Positions 13,190-24,634 of a stretch of 64,000 bases of DNA are shown in pieces. A program made the position numbers and the translations under genes. Numbering within the stretch: the first letter of the stretch is position 1; each line of letters opens with the position of its first letter. A model generated the notes under the pieces. That model searched no databases, was not told where the DNA came from, and saw nothing but the letters and a program-made list of their open reading frames with translations. Source of the stretch: Sabethes cyaneus. Its lineage: Eukaryota > Arthropoda > Insecta > Diptera > Culicidae. The stretch lies in contig NC_071355.1 in assembly GCF_943734655.1 (NCBI RefSeq), positions 13,124,768 to 13,188,767 of the forward strand. The letters are read 5' to 3'.

Positions 13190-13190
<1 letters not shown>
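9561..13190. other. AT-rich sequence with scattered repeat ends
   Basis: No gene is recognised. A hAT-like single terminus begins at 10111. An inverted relative of the 5020-5066 phrase lies at 12,281-12,325. Longer minus frames such as 10786-11139 show no familiar domain and carry no convincing flanking signals. Confidence 0.45.
10111..10215 (+). mobile_element. Solitary hAT-like terminus with ACCGGTA motifs
   Basis: TAGGGCTGTCTAACCGGTAG fits the hAT terminal pattern YARNG, and the next ~90 bases are filled with ACCGGTA-like motifs in both orientations, resembling the subterminal motif clusters of hAT elements. I could not find the opposite end, which would read GACAGCCCTA, nor an 8-base duplication. 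It is probably a truncated element. Confidence 0.35.
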
Positions 13191-13821
<631 letters not shown>

Positions 13822-15570
13822 TCTATACCTATAAAAAAAGGATTTCTGTCTGTCTGTCTGTCTGTCTGTTCCTATGTTCCTTTTAGAATCGAAAACTACT
13901 GAACCGATCGGCATGAAAATTTACATGTAAGGGTTTTTGGGGCTACGGAAGGTTCTCTCTATGGCAAAGTCCACTCCCCCCACTAAGAGGGGGGGCTCCC
14001 ATACAAATCTATACCTATAAAAATGGATTTCTGTCTGTCTGCCCGAATGTTCCTTATAGAATCGAAAACTATTGAACCGATCGGCGTGCAAATTTGCATA
14101 TAGGGGGTTTTGGGGCCAGAGAAGGTTCTTTTGATGGTTAGAGACCCCTCCTCCCACTAAGAGGAGGGGCTCCCATACAAATGAAACACAAATTTCTGCA
14201 TGACTCGAGAATTAATCAAGCAAATGGATGTTTTTGGAGACAAGAATTTTTTTTATGGTGAATTGAGAACCCTCCCCACTTTAGGAGGGGGGGCTCCTAT
14301 ACAAATGAAATACAAATTTCCTCATAACTCGAAAACTAATTCATCGAATGGAACCATATGAGGCATGTGGGTGTTTTTGGAGGCATGCATTTTTTCTATG
14401 ATGAATTGAGACCCCTCCTCTCTTTAGGAGGGGAATAATGGCCCCTCTCCCTTTTAAGAGGGGAGGCTTCCATTTAAATGAAATACAAATTTCCTCATAA
14501 CTCGAGAACTAATCAAGCAAATGGAACAAAATTTGACATGTGGGTGTTTCTGGAGACAAGAATGTTTTCTATGGTAAACTGAAACCTCTCCCCGCTTCAG
14601 AAAGGGGGGCTCCTAAACAAATCAAATACAAATTTCGTCATAACTCGAGAACTAATTAAATAAATGGAACCATATTTGGCATGTGGGTATTTTTGAAGGC
14701 ATGATTTTTTTCTATGATGAACTAGGACCCCTTACATTTTTAGGAGGGGGGGGGGAGGCTCCCATACAAATGAAATACAAATTTCCTCATAACTCGAGAA
14801 CTAATCAAGCAAATGGAACCAAATTTTTCATGTGGGGGGTTTTGGAGGCAGGAATTTTTTAATGATGGTTTGAGACCCCTCATCTCTGTGGTAGGGGGAT
14901 AAGGACTCTCATACAAATAAAACAGAAGTTTTTGCGTAACTCAAAAACTAATCGAACTCGAGAAATTTTAGACTTTTTCATAAAACATTAGTCAATAACA
15001 AGACCACCAAAAACTATCAATAGTAACATTAGATATTTTAGCGCGAGACCGCGCCACAGGCCGCGAGTGTTGCCGGCGACCTGTTGTAGGAAGCGCCGGC
15101 CACTGTGGGGGCAGCCCCCCGTAGAGATCACTCTATCTAGATTTATTTTGCTAGATCTACTGACCTCTATTACTTTCCTTCAGTTGGGTCACCCCTGCGA
15201 AATTGTACTTTCTACGAAAAGATTTTCCGTGAAATGGTACATCCCGCGTAAGGTTTTTCGCGAAATGGTTCTGCGAAACTCTATATTCCGCGTTATGGTC
15301 AACCGAGAATTGGTGTCCCGAAAATGGTATTCGGCGAAATGGTTTGTAATGATAGCGAATATTTAAATGCTATCCGCTTTATTTTATCAAGCTAAGCAAT
15401 GGGGGGAGTTGTTTTCTACTTTACTGTGAGGAAAATTTGTATATTAAAACACTCATGAACTCCCCAGAAACTTGCAAAACTCGAGATTGTGACAAAGATC
15501 ATCCGAGATTCATGATTTATGTACAACACAGTTTAATTTGTGGCAATACGAAGTTTGTCGGGTCAGCTAG
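13822..15570 (+). mobile_element. Non-autonomous Helitron-like element
   Basis: It begins TCTATACCTATAAAA and ends GGTCAGCTAG, flanked by A on the left and T on the right: the TC...CTAG structure and A/T insertion site of Helitrons. After the TGTC-rich 5' end come six ~145-170-bp units, each with a C-run/G-run hairpin and the phrase ATAACTCGAGAACTAATCAA. These are followed by a GC-rich patch (15040-15120), a stretch of short GCGAAATGGTA-like repeats (15220-15345) and the 3' terminal block. No Rep/helicase is encoded. I do not see the classic GC-rich hairpin just before CTAG, so the class call is likely but not certain. Confidence 0.65.
14008..14050 (+). repeat. Duplicated Helitron 5' end
   Basis: A second copy of the 5' terminal sequence TCTATACCTATAAAA plus the TGTC run starts 186 bases inside the element that starts at 13822. 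Both are in the same orientation and the first is followed by the first ~185 bases of the element body. The element therefore has tandem 5' ends. Confidence 0.75.
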
Positions 15571-15799
15571 TCTACTATATATTTATATAGTAGAAAGGCA
15601 AAAATATAGCTCGAAAATTATAGGACCTACAAAAAAATGATCTATGAGTGACTTTTAGAAAATCTTCTGAATTTTCATAAAAAAATACTGAAAAAAAAAG
15701 ATTTCTAAATTGAGAAAAAAGCATTTTAAATTTTCCAAGAAGCACATCTCGGAAAGTGATAAAAATTTTTTGAAGGTAGATAACGTATATTTGAAAAGA

Positions 15800-16212
15800 A
15801 ATATTCTCGTTTTAATTGGCTGTCAGTCTATTGATAGTAGAACAGATTTTGTAATCTTTCCAACGTTTCAACTGTTTATTTCAGTCTTCTTTAGGGATTG
15901 AATACTGTCTGCTCTTTGTCAAGTATCTGTGTCTCGTAGAAATTACTTGTCGTTAAAACGTAAGTGGACGTAAGACCGTCAGTGTACATACAGGAAAAAC
16001 AGGTGCAATGATCCAGTTAATTAGACAAAATAACAGATGTGCGACAAAAACAATTTTAACGACAAGTAATTTCTACGAGACACAGATACTTGACAAAGAG
16101 CAGACAGTATTCAATCCCTGAAGAAGACTGAAATAAACAGTTGAAACGTTGGAAAGATTACAAAATCTGTTCTACTATCAATAGACTGACAGCCAATTAA
16201 AACGAGAATATT
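15800..16212. mobile_element. Long near-perfect hairpin (foldback element)
   Basis: Bases ~15800-15957 are nearly the reverse complement of ~16054-16212, with a ~96-base loop. The outermost shared sequence is AATATTCTCGTTTTAATTGG. Only a few mismatches are visible over ~155 bases. No coding sequence is recognised and no clear target duplication outside the arms is seen. A transcript crossing it would fold into a long double-stranded stem. Confidence 0.8.
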
Positions 16213-16304
16213 AAATTCGACAGTCGACAAAACAAATCCATTTGAAAAGAAAGAATGGATTTGATTTTCACGTTTATACTTTGAGTAAAAAATTGCGGGG
16301 AGCT

Positions 16305-16786
16305 GCAGATAGCTTTTGGTGGTCTTGTTATGTTTTACGTTATGTGGTCTGTTATGTTTTACGAAAGAGTCTAAAATTTCTCGAGTTCGATTAGTTTTTG
16401 AGTTACGTAAAAATGTCTGATTTGTTTGTATGAGAGGCCTTATTCCCCTACCACAGGGCTGAGGGTTCTCAAACCATCATAAAAAAGAATAACATATACA
16501 TCATAAAAAAATCCTGCCTACGAAATCCCTCACATGCCAAATTTGGTTCCATTTGCTTGATTAGTTCTCGAGTTATGCAGAAATTGGTGTTTCATTTGTA
16601 TGGGAGCCCCCCCCCCCCCTCTTAGTGGGGGAAGGAGTCTCTAACCATCATAAGAACCTTCCCCGGCACCAAAAATCCCTACCTGCAAATTTTCATGTCG
16701 ATCGGTACAGTAGTTTTCGATTCTATAAGGAACATATCGACAGACAAACAGACAGACAGACAGAAATCCATTTTTATAGGTATAGA
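16305..16786 (-). mobile_element. Truncated Helitron-like element, minus strand
   Basis: The reverse complement begins TCTATACCTATAAAAATGG at 16786 next to a T/A boundary and contains the TGTC run, one copy of the C/G-run hairpin unit and the segment around ACATTA...AACAAGACCACC shared with 13822-15570. It then stops, so the 3' CTAG end is missing. It faces the element at 13822 across the hairpin. Confidence 0.65.
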
Positions 16787-16806
16787 TTAGTAATGGCCCA
16801 AATAAC

Positions 16807-16834
16807 TAATAAATAAGTAAATAAATAAATAAAT
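16807..16834. repeat. (AAAT)n short tandem repeat
   Basis: A short run of AAAT units immediately outside the 5' end of the minus-strand Helitron. Confidence 0.7.
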
Positions 16835-17029
16835 GCTTAGAATGCGGAACTCCCTAATCAATCGGTGTTCCGTGTTATAGAGAATGAAATGAGGCAAAAA
16901 ATATGGGGTAAATATGGAGTGTATTAGAATCACTCTAAACGAAAAATATGCAGACACAGTTGTGATTAACCTATTTTTAATAAATACTGCCAAAACACAC
17001 TCACAGTTATTACTAGGACGGGTATCCGC

Positions 17030-18883
17030 TATTGCGAGTTGTCACGTCCGACGTGAGAAATGCGTTTAATAGCGCTAGCTGGGACTCCATAGCCAACTCG
17101 CTTCGGAGCGTCCAAGTGCCGGTGTCGCTGTACAGGATTTTGGAAAATTAGGGTAAATTAACCACTAGTGGACCAGTTAGTACTTGACCAGTTCTCTTCC
17201 ACGAATCATTTTAAACTGGTAACGCTAAACACACAACCGATGGCACTTACAATACGAGTAACTTTCGATTAAGCCTAAACAAATATCAATTTATGTTGTA
17301 AACCTCTATATTTTACACAATTTTTAAAACAGATTGGAATGTCCTTTCTCCTTTAATGGACCATGTGGTTTACAATAGGATAGCGACCGGGTCCATTATA
17401 GGAATTCTAGTGTATTTTGCATGGAGAAGGTCCACTAATGGCGACATTTCGCATTGTTAGCCATAAAATGTGCCCTAACTTGTTGAAAATATCGATTGTA
17501 AGGCGTTAATCATTAAATTCAGCAAAAATTGTATAAACTGAACTGTGTAGCATGTTTTTAGTGCTTTCTGTTTCATGTCATATATCTTCGGAAATACGAA
17601 GCACAAGCAAATAAACGCCGAAACTGTGTCCGAGGTCCATTATAGGTAAAGGGTATATAGGTTAACTTACCATATTTCTAGAATCGTGTGTTATGCTACA
17701 ACACGGAGACCCAGAAGTGCGTTCCAATCACCGCAGTGGTTCCGCAAGGTTCCATACTGGGCCCGCTGTTGGGGAACGTCATGTATGACGAGGTGTTGAA
17801 GCTAAATTTCCCGGCTTTGCGGACGACATCACCTTGGAAGTCTACGGTGAATCTATCAGAGAGGTTGAGTTGACGGCTGCCCACTCTATAAGCTTTGATC
17901 AGATGCGCTCCAGGAAACTGGAGCTAGCGCATCGTAAAACGGAGGTTAGCGTGGTGAACAACCGCAAGTCGGGGCAGCAAGCAAATATCAGCGTCGGAGA
18001 CTGCACTATTTCGTCAACGCGGTCTTTAAAGCTCCTGGGAATCAAGCTCAAGTTCGGCTCAAGTTCGGGAGCCACGTCGACTATGCCTGCAAGGAGGCTT
18101 CCACTGCTATTTCGGCATTGGCACGTATGATGTCTAATAGCTCTGCGATATATGGCAGTAAGCGAAGGCTATTAGCCAACGTGGTCCAGTTCATACTCAG
18201 GTATGGCGGGCCGGTGTGGTCATCGACGTTAGGTACCAAAAGCTACTTAGGTAAGCTGGAAAGTACCTATCGTCTTATGTGCTTGAGAGCAGCGAGTACG
18301 TATCGCACAGTTTCATATGACGCAATCTGCGTCTTAGCGGGCATGATGCCTATTGGCATCATTATCAGTGAGGACGTAGAGTGCTTCAACCAACCTGGAA
18401 ATAGAGGCATAAGGAGTACCACAAGATCGGCTTCGATGACCACATGGCAGCGGGCATGGTCTGATTCCACAAAGGGCCGGTGGACACACCAACTTATTCC
18501 GGAAGTATCCGGGTGGGTCGACAGGCGCCACGGCGAAGTCAACTCCCACCTGACACAGATTCTGTCAGGGCAAGGTTGTTTTAGACAGTATCTGCACAAG
18601 TTCGGGCATGCGGAGTCTCCCGCGTGTCCCGAATGCGTGGATGTTGAAGAAACTGCAGAACATGTTTTCTTTATATGCCCTCGTTTCGTGGGCGCGAGAA
18701 GCAACATGCAGGCAGTGAGCGGATAGGACACTACGCCGGACAACTTAGTCCAAAGGATGTGTTCTAGCTCGGACGTCTGGGGAGCGGTCAATGCGGCTGC
18801 TACCCAGATCGTACTTGAGCTACAAAACCGCTGGAGAGCCGATCAACGGCGAGTAAATAGCCTAACTACCATAGTCCAGTAGT
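17030..18883 (+). pseudogene. R1-like reverse transcriptase relic (ORF2)
   Basis: RT motif A is readable as DVRNAFNSASWDS around 17053-17090. After the inserted element, the frame resumes with CVPITAVVPQGSILGPLLGN (17710-17770), then GFADDIT in a shifted frame (about 17816-17836), then a thumb/linker segment (17834-18110). The carboxyl region follows from 18118, with the Cys/His tail CPECVDVEETAEH at about 18627. Three frames are needed (frameshifts near 17815 and 18110), and a TAG replaces a glutamine at 18724-18726. The catalytic aspartates of FADD remain. The protein would have been the polymerase that copies element RNA at the target; it is inactive. Confidence 0.85.
17151..17672. mobile_element. 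TA-flanked MITE inside the R1-like RT
   Basis: The left end GGGTAAATTAACC and the reverse complement of the right end, TGGTAAGTTAACC, match at 11 of 13 positions. Flanking TAs lie at 17149-17150 and 17673-17674. Removing the element and one TA joins ...GAAAAT-TA-TTTC... so that the host RT reads through ENYF, which supports both the boundaries and the TA duplication. No coding capacity is recognised. A GGTCCATTATA phrase is repeated internally. Confidence 0.85.
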
Positions 18884-19144
18884 TGTCTAAGAGAGTGCGT
18901 TAAGCACAATAGCCCCTCCCTGAAGTAATACCGATAAGGTGGTGCCAGGGGGGATTGAGGCTGGAGACTCGAGTAGGGTTTTAGTGGGTCTGGATCCTCA
19001 TGCCCCTTTAGGGGGGTCGGGATACCTGAGTTGTCTTCTCAGGTGTCTGATAGTACCGTATCTTCTAAGGTGCTCAGTAGATTTCCCTACTCGTAAAAAA
19101 ACAGTTATTACTACTCACCCTGTACATTTTTTATTTTTAACATA

Positions 19145-20060
19145 AGGCCATTGCAAATCATATTTAAAGTTTTTGTCACCCCCCCCCCCCTTGGAAATTG
19201 GCTTGAAAAATCGGGGGGCAAAAAAATTTCAAATTTCTTTTTCTTTTTATAAAATCAATTGTCTGTGGGCTCTACCGTCTGTAAAACTCGAAAAATGAGT
19301 CTCCGAGTTGAATTAACGCTTCTAGCACGAAACAGAAATGGAAATTCGAACAATGGAATTTCCGAAAATCGTCCAAAAAAATTTTCCTTCGTTTTTGTCT
19401 TTTTTCGTATATTTTTGCATGGAAAATAATAACGTATATATTAAAAGCAAGAATAGATTTGGTTTTCACGTTTAAACTTTAAGTAAAAATGTCTAAAATC
19501 AATATTTTTTTTGCTCAATTAAAAAAATCTCTTTGTGTTTTTTCGCAACCCCCCCCCCCCCCCTTCAGTGACCCAACACCGAAAGGACAAAAACTTTATA
19601 AAATATTTGTAATGGCCAGGCCATTGCAAATTATTTTGAAAGTTTTTGTCCCCCTGCCCTTCAAAATTGGCTCTAAAAATCGGGGGGCAAAAAAAATTTG
19701 TTATACTTCAGTAAAAATGGGTTTTACAGCCTAAAGAACTCGAAAAAAGAGTTTACGGAGTTTTAACGCTTCTAGCACGTAACAAAATTGGAAGTACAAA
19801 CAATTTAATTTCCGAAAACCGACAAAAAATTTTTTTTTCGATTTTGACTCTATTTTGGAAGGTTTTTGTAAGAAAAAAAACAACGTTATATGAACAGCTA
19901 GAACAGATTCGGGTTTCACGTTTAAACTTCAAGTAAAAATTCCTAAAAATCTCAATTTTTTTGCGTGATTAAAAAAATTACTTTGTTTTTTTTTCGCCTC
20001 CCCCCTTCAGTTGACCAGCATGCGAAGGACAAAAACTTTGAAAAATATTTGTAATGGCCT
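19145..20060. mobile_element. Head-to-tail dimer of a TA-flanked MITE
   Basis: The outer ends are inverted repeats AGGCCATTGCAAATCATATT and AGGCCATTACAAATATTTTT (reverse complement of the right), flanked by TA at 19143-19144 and 20061-20062. At 19605-19640 a complete right end abuts a complete left end (AATGGCCAGGCCATT). There are therefore two units of ~473 and ~443 bases in the same orientation. Each unit carries a C-homopolymer run near 19175-19190 or 19550-19563, a CGGGGGGCAAAAA phrase and a CACGTTTAAACTT phrase. No transposase is present. Confidence 0.75.
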
Positions 20061-20062
20061 TA

Positions 20063-20470
20063 CCTAAATTAAAATTTCATTGATTAATTGTACCGACAGA
20101 AATATTCTTCCATAATCCTTTGCATGTAGTTTACCTTGAATTTTTAAGCTGTGGGGGGGTTCTCATTCCACTTATCCTTGCCTTTAAAAGTTAATACGAT
20201 CAAAAATATTAGGAGTTGCATGCTCAGTGTAGACATTTTGCTCTCGTGCTCATAATAAATCTGCACTATCACAATCTGCCCGATATATATTGCCAAAATG
20301 GAGCGACTAAAGTGTTAAAATCCGTCCCAAAATTTGGTATGCGTTATACACACTATCTTGTAGGCTTCTTCAAGAAACAAAAGAACATGCTTTTAATGAC
20401 AGCATCACTATAAATCAATATAATAAATTGATAATTATCATACAAAGAAGGAGAGAAAAACTTTCCGTTC
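20063..20470. other. AT-rich sequence, nothing recognised
   Basis: No repeat end, coding region or RNA gene can be supported here. The 65-codon plus frame has no known features. Confidence 0.4.
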
Positions 20471-22540
20471 ATGGCCTAATGGACTGCAATAAATAACCGA
20501 TGATTTAGCGCAGTTGGCTATCGATTAAGTGTTGACCGTAGAAGAGAACCCAAAACGGCCTGCCGAACAGAGAATATGCTAATAACTTCTAGAATGGCTT
20601 TGAGCGGGCAAAAATCAATAATCCATTAATGCGTTCGTTTTTCGTTTCGGTCGTTGGTTCATCGTTGGTTGGTTGGCTGCAGCCTGTGAGTCAGATTGTG
20701 GACCACACACAGTCAATCTCGCTGTGCTTGAAACTGAATTGGAACGTTCACATGCGCCACACGGGATAAAGCACACCACCAACAACATCAATATCATCAT
20801 CATCATCGATGTTGTTGTTACGGTCGATCGGAACCGACCAATCGAACACATCGAACTGGATCGAACGTCACGCTTGAATGGGGGCTCGGTACGACCGGTG
20901 CGCGATGAATCGCATCGAACCTCTCCAACCAGCCCATGTGCTCCGATTGGATGCTTGCGCTGGCTGGAACCACTCTAGCTAGCGAGCGAGAGATAGAGCC
21001 AGAAAGAGAGCAGCAGAGGATGGGACAAATGGGGGATTGATTTTAAATTTAATCGATTCGAAACTGACCGCATCACTAGAGCGAGGGAAGAACCAATCAA
21101 GCTATCGTGACCGTCGTCGTCGGGTTGTTGTATGTACAGCAGAGTAGAGAAAAGGCGTGCACTTCACGGTCCGCCGGAGTGGATGTGTGCATCGGCTATA
21201 TATAGATTGGACCGGAATATACTCAAACTCGTGCGCCGGTGTGGCCGCTACTGGCAAGAGATTGAGTGATTGGAGCAGCAATACATTGGTTAAGCATCAC
21301 GTATAAGTCATACAGAGCAGAGAATTGATTGATGTGTGGTTTTTTAATCGCATCGTAAGAGAGTCTTCTGTTCTCTGCTTCTTTCATTAAATTTGCGCTA
21401 CCATTTGCGACGGGAACTTTTCATTGTTCGCTCAGACGGTTCGAAAAGCTCAACTTTGTTATGATGATGCAAAAACGCTTTCGCATTCGACCTGACCCGA
21501 CGAACAATAGAGACCCATAAATAGGATGTACCGTTCAATCACTCAATTACTGAACCGTGACAGCCGAGAAACGACAAGTGCATACTCGTTGCAGGGTACA
21601 CAAAGATGCAGAAGAACAACTCATTCTGCAGAAACAACTGGAAGTTTTCCTCTTCTATTAAGTCCCTACGGGGTTCTTCCTGAGCCCTGTCTCCTTGTTC
21701 CTGGTCTTTCCGTCCGTCCCTGTCCGTGTGGGTCATACACGACAAACTGCATTATTTACCATTTAAAATTCCTTCACTTCATCATCAAAGGGAATAACCA
21801 TCACACAGGCCGGCCGGCGGCCCGCAGATGCACCGGAGCTGCTGCCTTTATGGACCTGCATCCTATTCTGAATTATTAATTATAGAAAACAAACAAAAAC
21901 AAATCACTGTACACGGGCAGGCACAAGCACTTGTCCGGAGAGTGTTGTTGCCCCTCAAGATTCTGCCCATGGTGGAGGGCTTACTTCCATGCTTTCATGC
22001 TCTCCCCTCCTGGTTTGTGTGATTTGTGTGGGCATCTTCGGTCATGCAACACGGTCGGACAGTGATTCCGAAACAAATAAACAAATCAATAATATTCAAT
22101 TTTCGAGAGCGAAACAAACAAACCCGTTCTTGGGCTGGCTGCGTTGCGTGGCTGGCCTGTGTGTGGGTCGACTGCTGCTGCAGCATCCGACGTTTCGACG
22201 AAGTGAAACAAAACAAAAGAAAGAGGGAGGAAGAAAGGAAGGAGGAAAAATAGGGATTACCTTTGCTGCTGCTGCTACTGAAGTGTGTAGTTTTCGACAT
22301 GCGGTGGTCCCGATCCTGAGGATGGGGACGATATTGAATGTTTGAAAAATACCTCAATGACATTTTTTTTGCCGCGTTGTTGTCCTCCTAGCCGATCGAA
22401 GGGTGAACTTCGGTGAAGCGTTTTGTTTTGTTATTGTTTGTCAATAATGTAAGCCGTCGATTGAGGTGCCCTGATTGCAAAGATATGCAGCAGGAAACCC
22501 TTTCGAAACTGGAAGCATAAAATACACAATAAATAAAAAC
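20470..22540. other. GC-richer unique block with a TATA-like site
   Basis: Unique-looking sequence with small runs of CAT/ATC (near 20790-20815) and GGTT (20655-20680) and no transposon ends. A TATATATA string at 21197-21204 sits about 25 bases before an ACTCAAAC that weakly resembles an initiator, in a stretch with balanced composition. That is suggestive only. The frames here lack domains. It directly abuts the heptamer satellite. Confidence 0.3.
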
Positions 22541-22561
22541 TTAAACATGAAAACTAAAAAT

Positions 22562-23067
22562 CAGAAATCAGAAAACAGAAAACAGAAAACAGAAAACAGA
22601 AAACAGAAAACAGAAAACAGAAAACAGAAAACAGAAAACAGAAAACAGAAAACAGAAAACAGAAAACAGAAAACAGAAAACAGAAAACAGAAAACAGAAA
22701 ACAGAAAACAGAAAACAGAAAACAGAAAACAGAAAACAGAAAACAGAAAACAGAAAACAGAAAACAGAAAACAGAAAACAGAAAACAGAAAACAGAAAAC
22801 AGAAAACAGAAAACAGAAAACAGAAAACAGAAAACCGAAAACAGAAAACAGAAAACAGAAAACAGAAAACAGAAAACAGAAAACAGAAAACAGAAAACAG
22901 AAAACAGAAAACAGAAAACAGAAAACAGAAAACAGAAAACAGAAAACAGAAAACAGAAAACAGAAAACAGAAAACAGAAAACAGAAAACAGAAAACAGAA
23001 AACAGAAAACAGAAAACAGAAAACAGAAAACAGAAAACAGAAAACAGAAAACAGAAAACAGAAAACA
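22562..23067. repeat. Heptamer satellite block 1: (GAAAACA)n
   Basis: About 71 copies of GAAAACA, almost uniform; one visible substitution makes GAAAACC near 22,831-22,837. Because 7 is not a multiple of 3 and no phase contains a stop, every plus frame reads the heptapeptide cycle ENRKQKT and the minus frames read FCFLFSV. These are artefacts and not genes. Confidence 0.95.
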
Positions 23068-23099
23068 CAGAAACAAAAGAAAGTCGGAAAACGAAAATC

Positions 23100-24634
23100 G
23101 GAAATCTAAAATCAAAAATCGAAAATCGAAAATCGAAAATCGAAAATCGAAAATCGAAAATCGAAAATCGAAAATCGAAAATCGAAAATCGAAAATCGAA
23201 AATCGAAAATCGAAAATCGAAAATCGAAAATCGAAAATCGAAAATCGAAAATCGAAGATCGAAAATCGAAAATCGGAAATCTAAAACCAAAAACCGAAAA
23301 TCGAAAATCGAAGTCGAAAATCGAAAATCGAAAATCGAAAATCAAAAATCGAAAATCGAAAATCGAAAATCGAAAATCGAAAATCGAAAATCGAAAATCG
23401 AAAATCGAAAATCGAAAATCGAAAATCGAAAATCGAAAATCGAAAATCGAAAATCGAAAATCGAAAATCGAAGATCGAAAATCGAAAATCGAAAATCGAA
23501 AATCGAAAATCGAAAATCGAAAATCGAAAATCGAAAGCCGAAAATCGAAAATCGAAAATCAAAGATCGAAAACCAAAAATCGAAAACCAAAAATCGAAAA
23601 TCGAAAAACAAAAATCGAAAATCGAAAATCGAAAATCGAAAATCGAAAATCGAAAATCGAAAATCGAAAATCGAAAATCGAAAATCGAAAATCGAAAATC
23701 GAAAATCGAAAATCGAAAATCGAAAATCGAAAATCGAAAATCGAAAATCGAAAATCGAAAATCGAAAATCGAAAATCGAAAATCGAAAATCGAAAATCGA
23801 AAATCGAAAATCGAAAATCGAAAATCGAAAGTCGAAAATAGAAAATCGAAAATCGAAAATCGAAAATCGAAAATCGAAAATCGAAAATCGAAAATCGAAA
23901 ATCGAAAATCGAAAATCGAAAATCGAAAATCGAAAATCGAAAATCGAAAATCGAAAATCGAAAATCGAAAATCGAAAATCGAAAATCGAAAATCGAAAAT
24001 CGAAAATCGAAAATCGAAAATCGAAAATCGAAAATCGAAAATCGAAAATCGAAAATCGAAAATCGAAAATCGAAAATCGAAAATCGAAAATCGAAAATCG
24101 AAAATCGAAAATCGAAAATCGAAAATCGAAAATCGAAAATCGAAAATCGAAAATCGAAAATCGAAAATCGAAAATCGAAAATCGAAAATCGAAAATCGAA
24201 AATCGAAAATCGAAAATCGAAAATCGAAAATCGAAAATCGAAAATCGAAAATCGAAAATCGAAAATCGAAAATCGAAAATCGAAAATCGAAAATCGAAAA
24301 TCGAAAATCGAAAATCGAAAATCGAAAATCGAAAATCGAAAATCGAAAATCGAAAATCGAAAATCGAAAATCGAAAATCGAAAATCGAAAATCGAAAATC
24401 GAAAATCGAAAATCGAAAATCGAAAATCGAAAATCGAAAATCGAAAATCGAAAATCGAAAATCGAAAATCGAAAATCGAAAATCGAAAATCGAAAATCGA
24501 AAATCGAAAATCGAAAATCGAAAATCGAAAATCGAAAATCGAAAATCGAAAATCGAAAATCGAAAATCGAAAATCGAAAATCGAAAATCGAAAATCGAAA
24601 ATCGAAAATCGAAAATCGAAAATTGAAAATCGAA
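23100..24634. repeat. Heptamer satellite block 2: (GAAAATC)n
   Basis: Roughly 215 copies of GAAAATC. Variants (GAAGATC, CAAAAATC, GAAAACC, GAAAGCC) cluster between ~23,250 and ~23,610 and near 23,830. From ~23,845 to ~24,620 about 110 units are visibly identical. Every unit carries a TCGA tetramer. The minus-strand open frames of over 450 codons (FRFSIFD cycles) come from the stop-free 7-mer phases. Confidence 0.95.

Larger units (their letters stand above)
17016..19100 (+). mobile_element. R1-clade-like non-LTR element, 5'-truncated
   Basis: A 13-base direct repeat ACAGTTATTACTA flanks it (17003-17015 and 19101-19113), and a short A-run precedes the right copy. The element starts inside the reverse transcriptase domain and ends with the same 3' UTR as the copy at 2399-3930. 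A 522-bp TA-flanked element (17151-17672) interrupts it. Target-primed reverse transcription commonly gives such 5' truncation and non-blunt duplications. Confidence 0.85.

Noticed and set aside
16990..19113. R1 element in ribosomal DNA
   Set aside because: No 28S-like sequence flanks either R1-like copy; the two target duplications differ.
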